From Scilla litardierei (Eukaryota; Streptophyta; Magnoliopsida; Asparagales; Asparagaceae), in contig CM061142.1 in assembly GCA_030789695.1 (NCBI GenBank), positions 602,773,659 through 602,837,658 on the forward strand: 64,000 nt of DNA, written 5' to 3'. The position numbers and the translations under genes were made by a program. How positions within the stretch are numbered: the stretch's first letter is position 1; the number at the start of each line of letters is the position of its first letter. The notes beneath the pieces are model-generated. The model saw only the letters and a program-made list of their open reading frames with translations. It made no database searches and was not told where the DNA came from. Below, piece after piece: positions 1 to 12,119 of the stretch.

Positions 1-1289
1 TGGAGCTCTTAATAGGTATGATCTTCTCAACTCTTCCTCTAATTATAGACGATGGGAAAATTGCTTGTATGTTTGAGCTTTCCTTGAAAATTTGGGAAGA
101 GTGTTGTATGATTATGGTATATGTTGCATGCTTGATTATCCACTTAATGTGATGATGAGATTTGGTTCATGCTTATATTTCTAGTTGTAATATTGAAGGA
201 AGATGGTAGTTGTGAATGAAAGTTGACATTTTTAGTTTGCATGTTTAACAAAAAATGCTATATTTAATGACAGGTCATTATTTTGCTAAAAGATTATATT
301 TTTATGGTTAAGCTAGTTGGTATGTTTAATAAAAATGCCACCTTTAACAAAAAAATATTTCATTTGTTGAAAGTTTACATTTTATGGAAAATCTAGTCTA
401 GTTAAGCCCTCACATACTCAAGTTTTCATTTTGTAAAGAATTCATACTCTCAATTTCACAAAAGCCCATTTGATTAAGATGCATTCACAAATGCTTCTCT
501 TTTTCATTGTAAAGACATTTTCCAAAGATGTTTTTTTTTCAAAAAAAAAGTTTAAGATTCCTCCACCAAAGTTTCATTCACCTTAAGAACTACATATAAA
601 TGGGCTTAATAAGAAATCCTACAAAGCATTATCATGTTTACCCTTTCAAAAAAAATTTAAGCCGTAGTATAAACCCCTCATATTCAATCCTAATGTAATT
701 TTTTCTTAACAAGTTAAGAGAATTCGGTTTACAACATAAGTCTCTCTAACTAAGTCCCGAATAGCAAAATCCTACCTAATTATATTAGGCCTATCCACTA
801 AACCTTTCTCCATGTGCAAACCCCTTTATGCTACCTTCTAAAAAGCTTACTTATCTAAATTTCAATTCAATTTGCAATCCTTAGTTCTTCCATTTAGGGG
901 TATGGAAATCATTGCTAAATGCGCTTCTTGTTACATATGGTTGGGTGTAGTTAAGATTGCTTAATGTTGCTAATTCAAGGCATAGATTAGTTAAAGTGGC
1001 TGTTGGAAATGTTGTTTTATAATGCAATTTTTGGGTTGGATGTTTAGTTAAGTATGCACTTGAGACATGCAAGTTCATGTTTATGTTTATGTTTATGGAT
1101 GAACTTGTAAATTCATGTGGCTTAAAGAGGTTTATGTTAGAAATGCTACTCCATGTGAAAATGCAAGTTATGCAAGTTGGATGTTTATGTTCATTGCTTA
1201 TCGAATATGCAAGTTTATGTTTATGGATATTCCGATGAAAAAGAATGCATTTGGCCTCATTTGCATGCTTATTACACTAGGATTAAAGG
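1..1289. other. AT-rich stretch, no gene recognised
   Basis: No open reading frame here has recognisable protein similarity and there is no exon-like composition. A short TTTATG-type hexamer run lies at about 1078-1100. The stretch could be the upstream part of the LTR remnant that follows, but no LTR start could be placed. Confidence 0.5.
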
Positions 1290-2224
1290 CTAGTTAAAAA
1301 GGAAAACATAGGGTTGACTCGTTCCACTTGTCGTGGGTGAGTGCCCTAGGAGGGTTTGGGGGAAACCAAGGTAACGAGTGGACATGCGGGGATGGACAGC
1401 TGAGTTGGGGACCACTCCTGATGAGCCCTCAGAGGCGGGGAGTAGGTTGGGTTGTGTTTGAGTTGGTTGTGATGGTGAACGGCTTCTTTCGTAAGAGCTT
1501 GTCTCAGGAAGTCGTAGCATTCCACCCAACTTACCGGGTGAGGTCCAGTCCCCGATGTCTAACCCGTTATTTAGGTTTCGAATTCATGCATGAAAACTTA
1601 ACATATAATAATTACAAATTTGTAACCCTTGAGTGTGATGCCTTTTCTTTTGGTTGTGCACTATGATTAGAGTAGTAGAGTTATGGAGTTCCTACTGGGC
1701 ACGTTGTGACGTGTCCCCCTTCCCTCCACAGATACAGGTACCAGACTTCAGGCGACGAGACCGAGAACGGAGACCCGGAGGACATCTCGTCTGCACATGG
1801 TCTGTAGAGACTGTAGATAGGGTGGTCTTGTAGTGTAGTTTGGGGTGGGAGTGAGTTGAGAGTAGTATTGTGTACCCTCTGTGCCCCTTGTACCACGTAG
1901 GTTTGGGTTGTATTTTTGTGAGGGTTCTAGCTGTTTCTGGGTTGTGCTGTGGACTTGTACAGTACTGGTTGTGTAGTTATGGTACTCTGTGACGTTGGGA
2001 TGTTCTGTCGTCGTACTCTACCTTGCTGCCTGTGTTATAGTACCTTGTACTTTCTTTCTGTATTGGAGCTATACTGTTCTTTGTTTTCAGTTCGTACTTT
2101 GCTGCCTGTTTTTCCTCAGCGTTTGCAGTGACCTGCGAGTTGTTGGTGTACACATTAGCGCTTGGTATTTTAATACCGCCGCTTGTCACGTCGATCCTCC
2201 CTACTTTGGGTAGCGTGGCGTGAC
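1290..2224 (+). mobile_element. Ty3/gypsy-type LTR remnant, 3' part
   Basis: The segment has the layout of the downstream half of a plant gypsy LTR: a G-rich block with direct GGGG motifs (about 1330-1450), a splice acceptor followed by a short acidic reading frame (1732-1807), a T/G-rich stretch, and an end reading GGTAGCGTGGCGTGACC, close to the GGGGCGTGACA end of the complete gypsy LTRs at 29603 and 36731. The left boundary is not visible and no second LTR or internal region follows: after 2224 the sequence changes to decayed copia DNA. It is therefore either a truncated LTR or a solo LTR that starts outside or near the left edge. The assignment rests on layout and the end motif, not on alignment. 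Confidence 0.45.
1732..1807 (+). other. Short acidic reading frame behind a splice acceptor in the LTR remnant
   Basis: A pyrimidine-rich tract ending in CCACAG (acceptor at 1730-1731) is followed by a frame encoding SGDETENGDPEDI and ending in TAG at 1805-1807. An equivalent arrangement, acceptor plus acidic peptide plus stop, occurs in both LTRs of element B (29158-29258). The peptide has no assigned function. Confidence 0.3.
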
Positions 2225-3389
2225 CGAAACGGAGTGTGGAACGATATTTATCATTTAAATGGCAAAATGAAATGTTAGTAATTGTCGACAAGTGTGTTTT
2301 TATCCAAACACCTCCCCATGTACGCACATTATTCAATTTATTCCAGATTCATCTCTTTTAGATGTTCTGGAAAGGGAGAGGATATGGAGACGAGCTCATT
2401 TTCCTATGGTGGTATTACTATGGGGTCTCCAGGAGTTATTTCTCGCTTTGGAGCCTCGTGGTATGTCCTCTCATCCATTAAGTACTTCTACTTCTGCTAC
2501 TGGTGGATTGCATCCATTATATTTGGTATGTCCTATCTGGATTTTTAGCAGCATGGATGTGTGAATTTAACAATATATATATTGTGAATAACTATGTCTG
2601 ATAACTGTTTAATAGTTTCATAACTGTGGATCTTCATGATCTCATCACAATTCATGATAATCAGGCCATAGGTATTAATGTTTGAAATGGTCAATTGAGC
2701 TTCAGGCTTATGTATGATTATAATACTTCTGTTGAACCTAATACTGGAAAAATAAAGAATTCTGAATGTGAATGACCTTCATGATCTAATATTCACTATC
2801 GATTCTTTATATGATGACCCATCAAGGGCACAATTAATTAGATGTTCTCTAAATGCTTTTCCCCTGTTAGGAGTGCTCAGAATCTATTTATCTGGGATAA
2901 TTACTTCCGATAAATAGTTCTAAGACTGCATTTTGATGGTTTATAGTGGTGATATGGGGATGTTTACTCATCATGGCACAATTTATTAGATATGCTCTAA
3001 ACGCTTCCCCGTTAGGGGTTCTCGGAAACTGTTTATATAAGGTGATCAGGCTCATATAAATAGGTTCTAAGGAGGCGTTTTGATGGTTTGCATTGTAATT
3101 GCATGTTCCCATATAGTCACATACAACTGGATTTTTAATGGATAAGTAATCCTGTCTAAATCATTTTAATGATTTATTTATCTTACCCATTTTTAGGTGT
3201 GAACACAAACTTCAGGGTATTCGACATTATTCCGGTTGTAAATATTATTTGATTTTCCAGTGTTATCCGCCATTTATTACCATGTCCTATATGCTTGTTA
3301 AAAGCTGGGCTGCGGTTGGATAATAGGTTGGATAATGACCATTTTTAGAGGATATATGGATGAGTAATCTAAAGTACATCATCAGCCAT

Positions 3390-3850
3390 ATGTAGGGAGT
3401 TGATAAGTCCACTTTTATCCCTCAAATACTCTCAAGAGACCTAAAGGTCTTATTATGTTAATGCTGATAGTAAATATATCATCTTAAATTCTTTTGAGGA
3501 AGTGACGAGTGTCAATGTCCATTTGAATGGAGATGATCTCGTAATCATTTTTCCCTTTTGAATTGACAATGAAAGTTTCCCCTTTTTTGAAGAATCTTCG
3601 GATTCTTCAGATTTACAGGATTGGCTAATGATGTCTTGCATCATCAATCCAGGGTGACATCGTTCCAAAGTTGGTCAATTCTGGACACTTCTGGTGTTCC
3701 AAATTAATTCCTCTTTTCGAATTTATGTGAGACTTTTGAAAGTCTTTTAAAATGGTCAATTTAATTTTGTCCGGTAATAGGTGAACTGTGATCTGACTGT
3801 GAAAGATTACATCTTCACATTGACTATTATGCGGATCATAGTGGGACAAG
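3390..3850 (-). pseudogene. Copia GAG_pre-integrase and linker fragments
   Basis: Minus-strand fragments resemble the LWHNRLGHRG / MMHRIISQS region of element A (here HPGLMMQDIISQSCKSEESE) followed upstream by a second fragment, MSHYDPHNSQCED...HLLPDK, which in A lies between integrase and reverse transcriptase. In the intact family the pre-integrase motif presents newly made integrase after protease cleavage. Here the two pieces lie next to each other in an order not found in A, so this is a rearranged pseudogene. Confidence 0.5.
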
Positions 3851-5042
3851 GCTTCAGGCTTTATTGATTTCTTGAGTCATTAGGGATTTCGTTTTGACGA
3901 ATATCCTTTGAAACTTTATAAGTTTCAGAGAGTACATGGCTTCCTCATTTTATGTTTTAGGAGTATTCAGGATAACAAATCATTCGCAGTAAAATAAAAT
4001 GCATAAAAAGCATAAAATTCATCAATAAGAAATATTGTGATAATGCATTTAAGCACATATATACTGCAAGAAAATACTACTGATAATTATGTTATGGCAA
4101 CAAGTTTTATAGTTTGATGTGTGCTCTTGAAAGCGTACGTCTACAATTATGCTCATTAAGACTTATGTTATGACAACAGATTAAATTTGTTTTCAAAGTT
4201 TATTTGTCATCGGGGAGTAGCTAAATATACATAAGGTCAATTTGACTTTCGTCGTTTAGACTAGATATGTATATATTTTTTATATGGCATACGTTAATGC
4301 CCATTCATGTTGTAAAAGCATTATGGGTCTTATCAGAACTTCTGGTCTGATATTGGTTTGTCATTGCTTACTCCATGTCGAGGTATATCATATTTTTCCT
4401 TTATCATTTTATTCAAGACTTTCCCTGTTTTCAGTCTTCCTTATTGTTATTTATAAGGAATAATGAATATTAGTCTTACGAAGTAGACATATATAAGGGA
4501 AATAAGTTAGTTTCTATATTTCTACTTTTCTAATTTATGAGAGACTTTTAAAAGTCTATTTGAATTCTCAAGTATGGTTTACATGCTATTTTTATTGAGT
4601 CATTCAAGTATTATGTGGATAGAGAATCATGCTCAAGGAGAAACAAATACGTGGCTACGAAATTTATAATTTCTCACTTATCTATTAAGCCACGACTTCG
4701 GGCGTACGCTTAAAATTAAGGCTAGATTCAAGAATCATACCATGTAAAGTGAGATTACTCTAAAAGAGTTTATCAGCGTTATGAAAACTGCTGGTGTCAA
4801 TATTGATTTATATAAACCATAGATCTGGGAGATCTATTTTACCGCAAAATGTGTTTCTTTAAAAAAAATCGCATAAATGGTTTTATCATAATCCATCGTA
4901 TTTGGTAATTTTTATTTTATTTGAGTAAAAGGGTGTTCACTTTTGATTTGATTTTGAACTTCAGGTTCATTTTGTCAAAGTGGATATGATGTTAAACTTT
5001 TTGAAATTATGATTGGGTTGTTGTCATAAAATATTGTTATAT

Positions 5043-5066
5043 CATGAGCATGAGCATGAGCATGAG
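5043..5066. repeat. Microsatellite (CATGAG)4
   Basis: Four uninterrupted copies of CATGAG inside the AT-rich leader-side part of the decayed copia element. Confidence 0.9.
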
Positions 5067-5089
5067 ATGCACATATAAGTGTGCATTAT

Positions 5090-5600
5090 GTAACAATTAA
5101 TGATTTATCATGCACATAATATAAAGCTTGTAAGCTAAAATGGTATGCTCAATAAAGCAGTTGAAAGAAACTAAATTATCCATGCAAACATTATCAAGCA
5201 TGTGAGCTAAAAATGTATGCCCAGTTAACATGAATTGAAACATATATGATGTATACAAATGTTATTTATATGCGGCATGCATTCAAATGATTTCATCGCA
5301 GACATATAGTTATGCTACATGCGTTAAAAATATATCATAGATATTTTAGCATGCTGAATAAAATGTGCATCACAGAACATTAAATATGCGACATGCATAT
5401 AATTTTCTACACAGGCATATAGTTATGCAACATGCATTTGTTTATTCATCACAGGCATGTAGTATGTTTGATCGCAAATAAATTCATGCTACGTGCAATG
5501 AAAATATGCAACATCACTTGCATTAAATATGTTTAAGCGCAAATTAATGCTACGGGCAATGAAAATATGCAACATCACAGGCATTTTAATGTAATAAAAT
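5090..5600. repeat. Degenerate repeats built on ATGCAACATGCA / CATCACAGGCAT
   Basis: Variants of GCATATAGTTATGCAACATG and ATGCAACATCACAGGCAT recur every 40-60 bases with many substitutions. The block lies in what would be the leader or gag-upstream part of the minus-strand copia element. It could be an old tandem array; no function can be read from it. Confidence 0.5.
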
Positions 5601-5869
5601 ATTTTTGTTTAATAATTAATTAGACCACGTGGAAACGTCATTACCCGTTAGGTTAGTTGACTAACGATAGAGCGGTCTCAGAATCCTCATAATTATTAAA
5701 AGTGAAAAATAATAATATAATCCAATATGAAAAATGCGATTGGTGATGAAAAACATAGAATCGACCTGAAATTAGTTTTAAAAAATGGATTAATAATTTT
5801 TATAAGCCCTTTGTTAAAAAAATGTGGAAAACCCATAATTAGGGTTTTGTGGCGATGGACGCAAACGGG

Positions 5870-6260
5870 GGCGACGTGGCGGCCGAAAGCAGTGTCACGC
5901 GCAGGGCGACTGCAGGCCTGGTGGCGTGGCGCGAGGGGCGGCTACAGGCCTGGTGGCGTGGCGCGGGGGGCGGCTACAGGCCTGGTGGCGCGCGCAGGGC
6001 GACTTCAGGTCGAGATGGTGCTCAGGTAGTAATGTGCGCATGGCAGGCGCGCGTGCGGGCGGCGACTGGCCGCCCGGCGAGGCGCACGCGGGAGGCGCGC
6101 ACATGGGCGTTGCCCGCGCTGCAGGCGCGCGGGCGGGCGGCGACTAGTTGCCCAGTGAGGCGTGCGCGGGCGGCGATGCACGGGCGGTAGGCGCGCGGGC
6201 GGGCGACGTGATGTCGGCTGCAGGCCGGACGGTTGCGCGCGCAGGGAGGGGGTGCCAAGC
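5870..6260. repeat. GC-rich island with 32-bp tandem repeats
   Basis: An abrupt GC-rich island lies in AT-rich surroundings. CAGGCCTGGTGGCG starts at 5913, 5945 and 5977, a 32-bp unit in three copies, followed by looser GGCGCGCGGGCGGGCGGCGA-type repeats to about 6215. Long frames run across it in several phases, as expected from a lack of stops in GC-rich repeats rather than from a gene. In the minus-strand copia element it would be part of the untranslated leader just downstream of the primer site. Confidence 0.7.
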
Positions 6261-6615
6261 CCTCTAGATCCATCGATTTCGGAGGAAAAAGTAGATTTTT
6301 ATTGTAAAAATACAATTTTTAATCTTTGAAACGTCGAAATTTCATCCAAAAATGATTAAAAAAACTGTTTTTAGTGGAGATCCAAGTTTAAAAATACGAT
6401 TTTTCATACATATCTAAGTAGAAAAGTAGATCTAATAGAAAAACAACATAGATCACTCATCATGCGCATGAAAATTAGATCTAGGGAATATCGATGATTA
6501 CCTCTAAATCCTACCCGTCGGATCTAGCGAAGTTTGGAGATGGAAGCGTAATCCGCGTCCTCGCGATTCGTCCGTCGGCAGATGTTCGGCTCAGCTGACG
6601 AGCGTGCTGATAACA

Positions 6616-6748
6616 TGTTATGAGAGTGCCGGCTACTGAACTTGTAACCTTATAGAAAACAATTATATAATCGACGTATACCCTAACTATTAGTATACCC
6701 TAACTATTAGTGGGCTCCACTTAAACCAACAACAGCCCGTTCATAACA
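6616..6748 (-). repeat. Short (133 bp) copia-type LTR
   Basis: The block begins TGTTATGA and ends TCATAACA, perfect 8-bp inverted termini. Directly outside it on the minus strand is TGTTATCAGCACG, which resembles a primer site related to TGGTATCAGAGC. This makes the block the 5' LTR of a minus-strand element. It includes a 17-bp tandem duplication starting at 6676 and 6693. The partner LTR was not found on the left side. Confidence 0.55.
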
Positions 6749-6839
6749 TGCCCAAGTTTGGTGTAGTTAATAATTTATAAGACGTCAGTACCCGTTGTGA
6801 CAATGGCCAAGTATGGTTTATTTAATAATTTTTATTTTA

Positions 6840-7085
6840 TTTTCTTTTCTATCTCATTTCTCTGCGCTAATTCTCTCCCCGATCAGATCTCATCTTGAGT
6901 GCTTAAACCCTAGCCGCCGCCATCAAATCACTAAACCGTAGCCTCCGCATCCGCCATTAATCACTAAACCGTAGGCTCCGCCGCTGCCACCATGAATTTC
7001 AGTTACAGAAATTGAAACTCGGGGCTATTTCACAACTTTGGGAGCAGGTAGAACAAGGGAACTTGTGGCTGTCTTTAAATTGAAG
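6840..7085 (+). promoter_or_regulatory. Candidate promoter-proximal leader exon
   Basis: CT-rich sequence is followed by CTTAAACCCTAGCCGCCGCC, a composition typical of plant 5' leaders, with a roughly 32-bp imperfect duplication (ATCACTAAACCGTAG at about 6925 and 6958). An ATG at 6992 opens only a seven-codon frame. A strong donor-like AAG/GTACGT lies at 7085/7086. It could be a first non-coding exon of the host gene 8.6 kb downstream, or the remains of another gene. No protein was recognised in any frame. Confidence 0.3.
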
Positions 7086-7744
7086 GTACGTTATTTGTTC
7101 TTCCCTTTGAATTTGATGCAGTAGATCCGCGATCTGAGAGTTTGTTGGATGATTGGGTGCAGTTGCATCAGTAGTATCTGATTTGATTGCGTGTAGTTGC
7201 ATCAGTAATGTCTGATTTCTTCTTGTCTGTTTGTCAATTTTTTTGTTCATTTTGTAATCTACTGTAATGAATCTGATAGAAGGCTTGGTCAATTGATGAT
7301 ATTGTCTTCATCAATCTTATTGTGATCTTTCAATTGAGTATGCATGCTAAAATGGTCCATTTAAGTTGAAGATCGGTATAATATATTCCATTGGAAAGCA
7401 AGTTCTTTTGCGTGTTAACTAGAATTGACAATAAATACTAGTCTCTTGATTACATCAAGGCTCAAGTTCATAATGTACCGGACATTAATTGTGACTGGAA
7501 TAAAGACGAGGTTTTTTCTTGGTTGAATTGAGTTGATATGTACATATCTGTATGAAATATACTGAACATAACCCGCACAAAATTCATTTTGCATTTGTCA
7601 TAAACAATGAGCAAGAACGTGCTTATTAACTAAAATAAGCTACTGAATAAGCCTAAGTAGCGCTGAGCTGTTTTCTTGTAAGAAGTTTATGACTGCATCA
7701 TAGAGACGTAGTGACTTACTTTGTTTTAGCACACAAACACAATG

Positions 7745-8500
7745 TTGTAGATCTCTATATTTGAATGACCTATGAATCTATACTAGTCCTTGTCGCTTAA
7801 TTAAGTTTGATCCTATCACTCCTGACTGGTATTAGGCTCCAATCTTCTTTGCACAAATCCAAACCATTTCAATAAGTTCTCCCTCACATGCTTTAGCATC
7901 AATATGCAAATTTTAATACGGTGAAGTTGAAGATATCGGCACTTAAAGGTAAAGGCTAGCTGACTACGATGAAGAAAGAAAGAATTAAATAAGAAATATT
8001 AAATTTACTAGGATTGCTTGATATGCATTGTTACCTCCATAAATATTAGAAACCTTAGCTTACGTTATTGTGTAAACAAGTTACTTAAGTGAAATCTAAG
8101 ATCAGGTTAAAAGCTCATCAGTGTCAATAGAAAAATATATTGATGTATAGAAGTTGAAAATATGCATCTCAATCCTGAAGTAACTACATGAAGGCTTCTT
8201 AATTAATTTGTTAAAATCAACTATACTGCCTACCAACAAGTATCTATTGGAAGGCACTATGCTTATAAGAAGTCATTTTATTTTGATGCAGGTGTGAAGT
8301 GTTCATGGTTTCATTCATTTTCAGTGTGATTAATGCTGTGGTGGACTTATCATATCTCATTGTTTAGAGGCATGGATAGCTGAATTGGTGAAGCATTTTG
8401 TATATCAAGTTGTAAATAATTAGTAAAGTCAGATTTTGACATATAGTATAAACTTATTTATAAACTTATGTGTTGAATTTAGAAGCTGTAAACCCCATAA
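7745..8500 (+). repeat. Left arm of a long inverted repeat
   Basis: Read on the plus strand this arm matches the reverse complement of about 12120-12840. Anchors: TTTGATCCTATCACTCCTG at 7807 against AGGAGTGATATGATCAAAG near 12768, and TATATCAAGTTGTAAATAAT at 8400 against the complement of the stretch near 12205. The minus strand carries RENLLKWFGFVQRR, which resembles the RENRLRWFGHVQRR signature near the end of RTE-like LINE reverse transcriptases. The arms may thus be two opposed copies of one old non-LTR element, or an old inverted duplication. Confidence 0.5.
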
Positions 8501-8865
8501 CTTAATCCCTATTTGGGAGATATGTAACATATGTTCAACCCGACTTTATTCATAAAGCATTAACTGAATAAGAAAAAAGACAACACTAGCTGTGGCCACA
8601 CGATAAATTTGACAAGACATTACCCCATTAACATTTACGGTTTACCAACTACAAAGTATGAGAAACGAACAACTTAAGACCAATGTGAAGATAGATTGAC
8701 GCCCAAAAGTATGATTGCAAGGTTGATTATACGAATGCATGCATGCAATCCAAACCTACTTAAGCGTCATGTGAAACTACTCCGCATACATGCAATCCAA
8801 ATCAAATGGGCAACCTTGCAACTAAGAAAAAAACATGGCAATCTACTCAATTTCTCTCACAACAC

Positions 8866-9516
8866 TAGGGGTGGCAGACGGGTCGGGTGGGTTCGGGTTC
8901 GGGTTCGGGTCGGGTCAAATTTGACCCGACCCGGATAGGGGTAAACCCTAACCCGACCCGGATTGAATCCGGGTCGGGTTCAGGTGACCCGGAAAATCTC
9001 CGGGACGGGTTCGGGTTAACCCGTCGGGTTAAGATTTGACTTACATACTACTGCTCCCTTTTCGATATCCAGCTATTTATTAAGAGCCACCGAGAATTTA
9101 TTTGGTGTTGCATAATTTCCAGTAGCTCGTCGCTTAAACCGCATTGATGATAGCAATGAAGTATAATTAACGTTACCATTTTACTAACGAAAGTAATAAA
9201 ATTAACAAAAAAGTTGTATGTAAAGTGAATTGAATTCAAGACCTCTTAAAGAAGAGGACAACAATTCAAATCGTATAAGCACAACTCCCATTGCAACTGT
9301 GTATTGAAGTTAATATATAAATTTTTATATATATGTAGAAAGCAAAACGGGTCGAATTCGGGTCATCCGGTTGACATGCCAAACCCATACCCGACCCGGA
9401 TTTTATCCGGGTCGGGTCGGGTCAACCCGTTTCCTACTTGACCCGGATTGGCCCATACCCATACCCGGTTAAGGATGCCGGGTTCGGGCCGGGTCGGGCT
9501 CATTTTGCCACCCCTA
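8866..9516. mobile_element. hAT-type MITE with GGGTTC/GGGTCG subterminal arrays
   Basis: Terminal inverted repeats read TAGGGGTGGC at the left and GCCACCCCTA at the right, and an 8-bp target duplication CACAACAC flanks them (8858-8865 and 9517-9524). An 8-bp duplication and this terminus are typical of hAT superfamily elements. Behind each end are arrays of GGGTTCGGGTCGGGT-type motifs in mirrored orientation, while the centre (about 9035-9330) is AT-rich and without a gene. The element cannot make transposase and would need one in trans. Confidence 0.88.
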
Positions 9517-9748
9517 CACAACACACATCTACACCCACCATTTTAATTGGGACGAACTACCATTACACATGTTGGTCCCATTTTGTGGTTTGTTTTCTAT
9601 GCACAAATAGAGATCACGAATTCTTGATGTAATTGGAAAATAATATATATTTTCTCAATTTTTGTTTGTCCGGTGAATTAACAAGTTTCTTTAAATAATT
9701 TTCATATTTCACTACAATGAATTAATCAACCAAACCAACAACAAATCC

Positions 9749-9807
9749 TCTCTATTAAACTTCACTCTCTTTCTCTCTAAAACACTCTTTGCCATTTCTT
9801 CTTGCTG
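9749..9807 (+). promoter_or_regulatory. Candidate non-coding first exon of the host gene
   Basis: A pyrimidine-rich run (CTCTCTATTAAACTTCACTC onward) ends in GCTG/GTAAGC, a consensus-like donor at 9808. An AT-rich TATA-like run lies at about 9637-9650. The host gene start codon is preceded by a clear acceptor at 15663, so a leader exon must lie upstream; this is one of two candidates. Joining them would give a 5.86-kb leader intron. Confidence 0.3.
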
Positions 9808-9809
9808 GT

Positions 9810-12119
9810 AAGCTCTCTCTCATATCCTCTCTGTTGGGTAGTGATTTGCTCAAGTATTGGGACTCATTGTGATTTCATTGTGATCTTGAGTTCTTGAATT
9901 GAATTGGAGTGTGATTTGGATCTATTGACTACTTTTAGACTGGCTAACATGTAAAACTGATATTCACCTTAAAATTATCTCAAAGATGAAGTGTGTTTTG
10001 CTCCATTTGTCCAACAACCTATTGTTCTTTAGACACTGTCCTAAATTAAATCTATTTCATATACGAATGGGAACCCCAATCATGTACGAGTCAGATGTGC
10101 TCACGCACGCATCTGTATGCGCATGTATTCTAAATAAATACACGTGTACCATTTATTCATGTATAGATATTTCTCAATTGCTGTGGCTATGATGTATCTG
10201 TGTCGGGTTTGCCGCATTGTGATACTCTTGTATGTGTATCAGATAATAGTGGAACTATGTTAGAAGTTAGAACAATGCTTTCAGCTGTATATCCTCTCAT
10301 CTTCTTGCTCTTCCTTTTGATGTAAGACAACAGAGTATGGATTGAATATGCGTATGCTAATATCTCAAAAGTACACCAATCCTTCTTCTTTTTCTCACCA
10401 TATGGCAATTACAAACAACAAATTGAGGTAATGCTATCTCTGTTTGAAAGAACTTATGAATAAAAATGTTAACATCCATCTTGTTATCGGCCACAGGTGA
10501 TGACATGATAGGATTTATTGTTGGTTGTACTAACATTGTTGCACTATGTAGTTTGAACCGTTTCCATTCTTTTTTTGGCAAGACCCCAAGTATGCTTCCT
10601 AGATATAGGCATGGGTTGGATGTATTACGAGATCCATTTAAATTTCTACTTGTTTGACACCTATGGCATACTGTCCCAGGCTATAGATTCCATAGATTCT
10701 GTTATTATGCATGAAAGATTTTGATTGGTTATTGAGGTGGAAAGTTTTTCAATGTGGAAGAAGGTTTGGGGATGACATTTAAAAGAAAAGGGAACAAGGA
10801 GACATTTAAAAGAAAAGGGAACAAGGAAACATTTCTTGAAGAAAATAATCATGGTTTCGATAATGATTGGAGATATGGAATAGTGTGGGGACTCTCAACC
10901 CAAGGTGGGGTATCACTCACTATCTAGAAAGGGACTCACTCAAACTTTACATGAGAGGACTTAATTCACTCACAATTCGGAACCTAGGGCAACCACATAC
11001 AAGAAAAAAATTTCTTCAAACTTACCTTCATCACAACTGCCGACATTAATATTTGACTCACACCTTCACTAATTCATACAACTTCCTACGAGTCTTAGAT
11101 TACATAATTAAATCTTGTTTGACTGTTGCACTTTGAAGCTTTATTGAACTAGCAGGTTGCTGCCACTAGCCACTTGAAGTTGGAGTTCAATTCAAAACCA
11201 CTAACTATTGGATCGCCCAGAGCCACTATCCACCATATCTCTTTTAAAGGCACTTCAAGTTGATGGCATGAGAAGGATTCAGGTTTACCTGAAAACTGAA
11301 CCAAACCAGAACCGGAAAAACAAATTATATTGGTTTATGAGTGATTCTTTGTTTGTTTCCATCAACAATAAATTCAGTTGAAAACGACAATCAGCTAAAC
11401 TGACCTGAAATATATGTTTAAAAATAGAGTACAATACGGAAAACCCTCTTGTGATTTTCCAAAAAGACAAGGCATCATATCCCAATGGTTCATTTATATG
11501 CAGTTTGACCCCTAACCTTTACCACCTATTAGTACTTCACTCTATTCTATCAGTTAGAGCTACAAAAAATGACAGCATGAGACAATGTGATCAAAGCACC
11601 CTTAATGAGAAAGAAGTTCATATTCAATATATTCCTTCCATAAGTAACTCTTAAATTCTGTTCTTCCTTATTGTCCCTGCTTTCCTCGTCTTACGAAGTT
11701 AAAAATATCTGCTGATTTTGGCTAAGTTTTGGCATGATGAATTATCAACAATTGCATCTCCAACTTTATGTCCGTTCTTAGTGATTAGAAGTTCTTATTT
11801 CCTTTATAATATTGATCCTGGATTTGTTGATTCTACATGACATCATTCATTGAACTGTGCTTATTTTATAGTTGGAAAAGGTTGACTGTCTTAACTACGG
11901 GAAAAAATGTTTCATTGAAAACTGAATGAAGAATGAAGAAAGAGAGCCACCTAAGTTCCAGTGGAAAATGTGTGTTTGATTGCTTATGAGTATTTTTACT
12001 GTACCGTTCTTTGTTTAAGTATAAGCTTTTACAGTCTTATCATTGTAAATCAGAGTGGTTTACATCAATGAAAACTTAGATGCAGTTTTGATCCTTTTAT
12101 TTCCTTATACACATCCAAT
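9810..12119. other. Non-coding stretch, no gene recognised
   Basis: Frames are short and unlike known proteins. The only clear structure is a 27-bp tandem duplication at 10774-10827 built on GACATTTAAAAGAAAAGGG. If the leader exon at 9749-9807 is right, this is leader-intron sequence. Confidence 0.5.
10774..10827. repeat. 27-bp tandem duplication
   Basis: GACATTTAAAAGAAAAGGG begins at 10774 and again at 10801, giving two nearly identical 27-bp copies. Confidence 0.85.

Larger units (their letters stand above)
2290..6748 (-). mobile_element. Decayed, rearranged Ty1/copia element (same family as element A)
   Basis: Fragments on the minus strand match parts of element A found at 39.3-40.3 and 52.1-52.4 kb: the integrase/RT linker at about 2350-2560 (plus-strand TGGATTGCATCCATT and GTATGTC match those at 39.64 kb), an integrase piece at about 3100-3240, a GAG_pre-integrase piece at about 3390-3670, and a second linker piece at about 3700-3850 containing HLLPDK. 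The order linker, integrase, pre-integrase, then linker again shows rearrangement. No frame is open for more than about 75 codons. The right end is a 133-bp LTR at 6616-6748. No left LTR was found. The element is dead. Confidence 0.5.

Noticed and set aside
5727..6315. Overlapping frames in the GC-rich island
   Set aside because: Frames exist in several phases and both strands because the repeats lack stop codons; no domain is visible.
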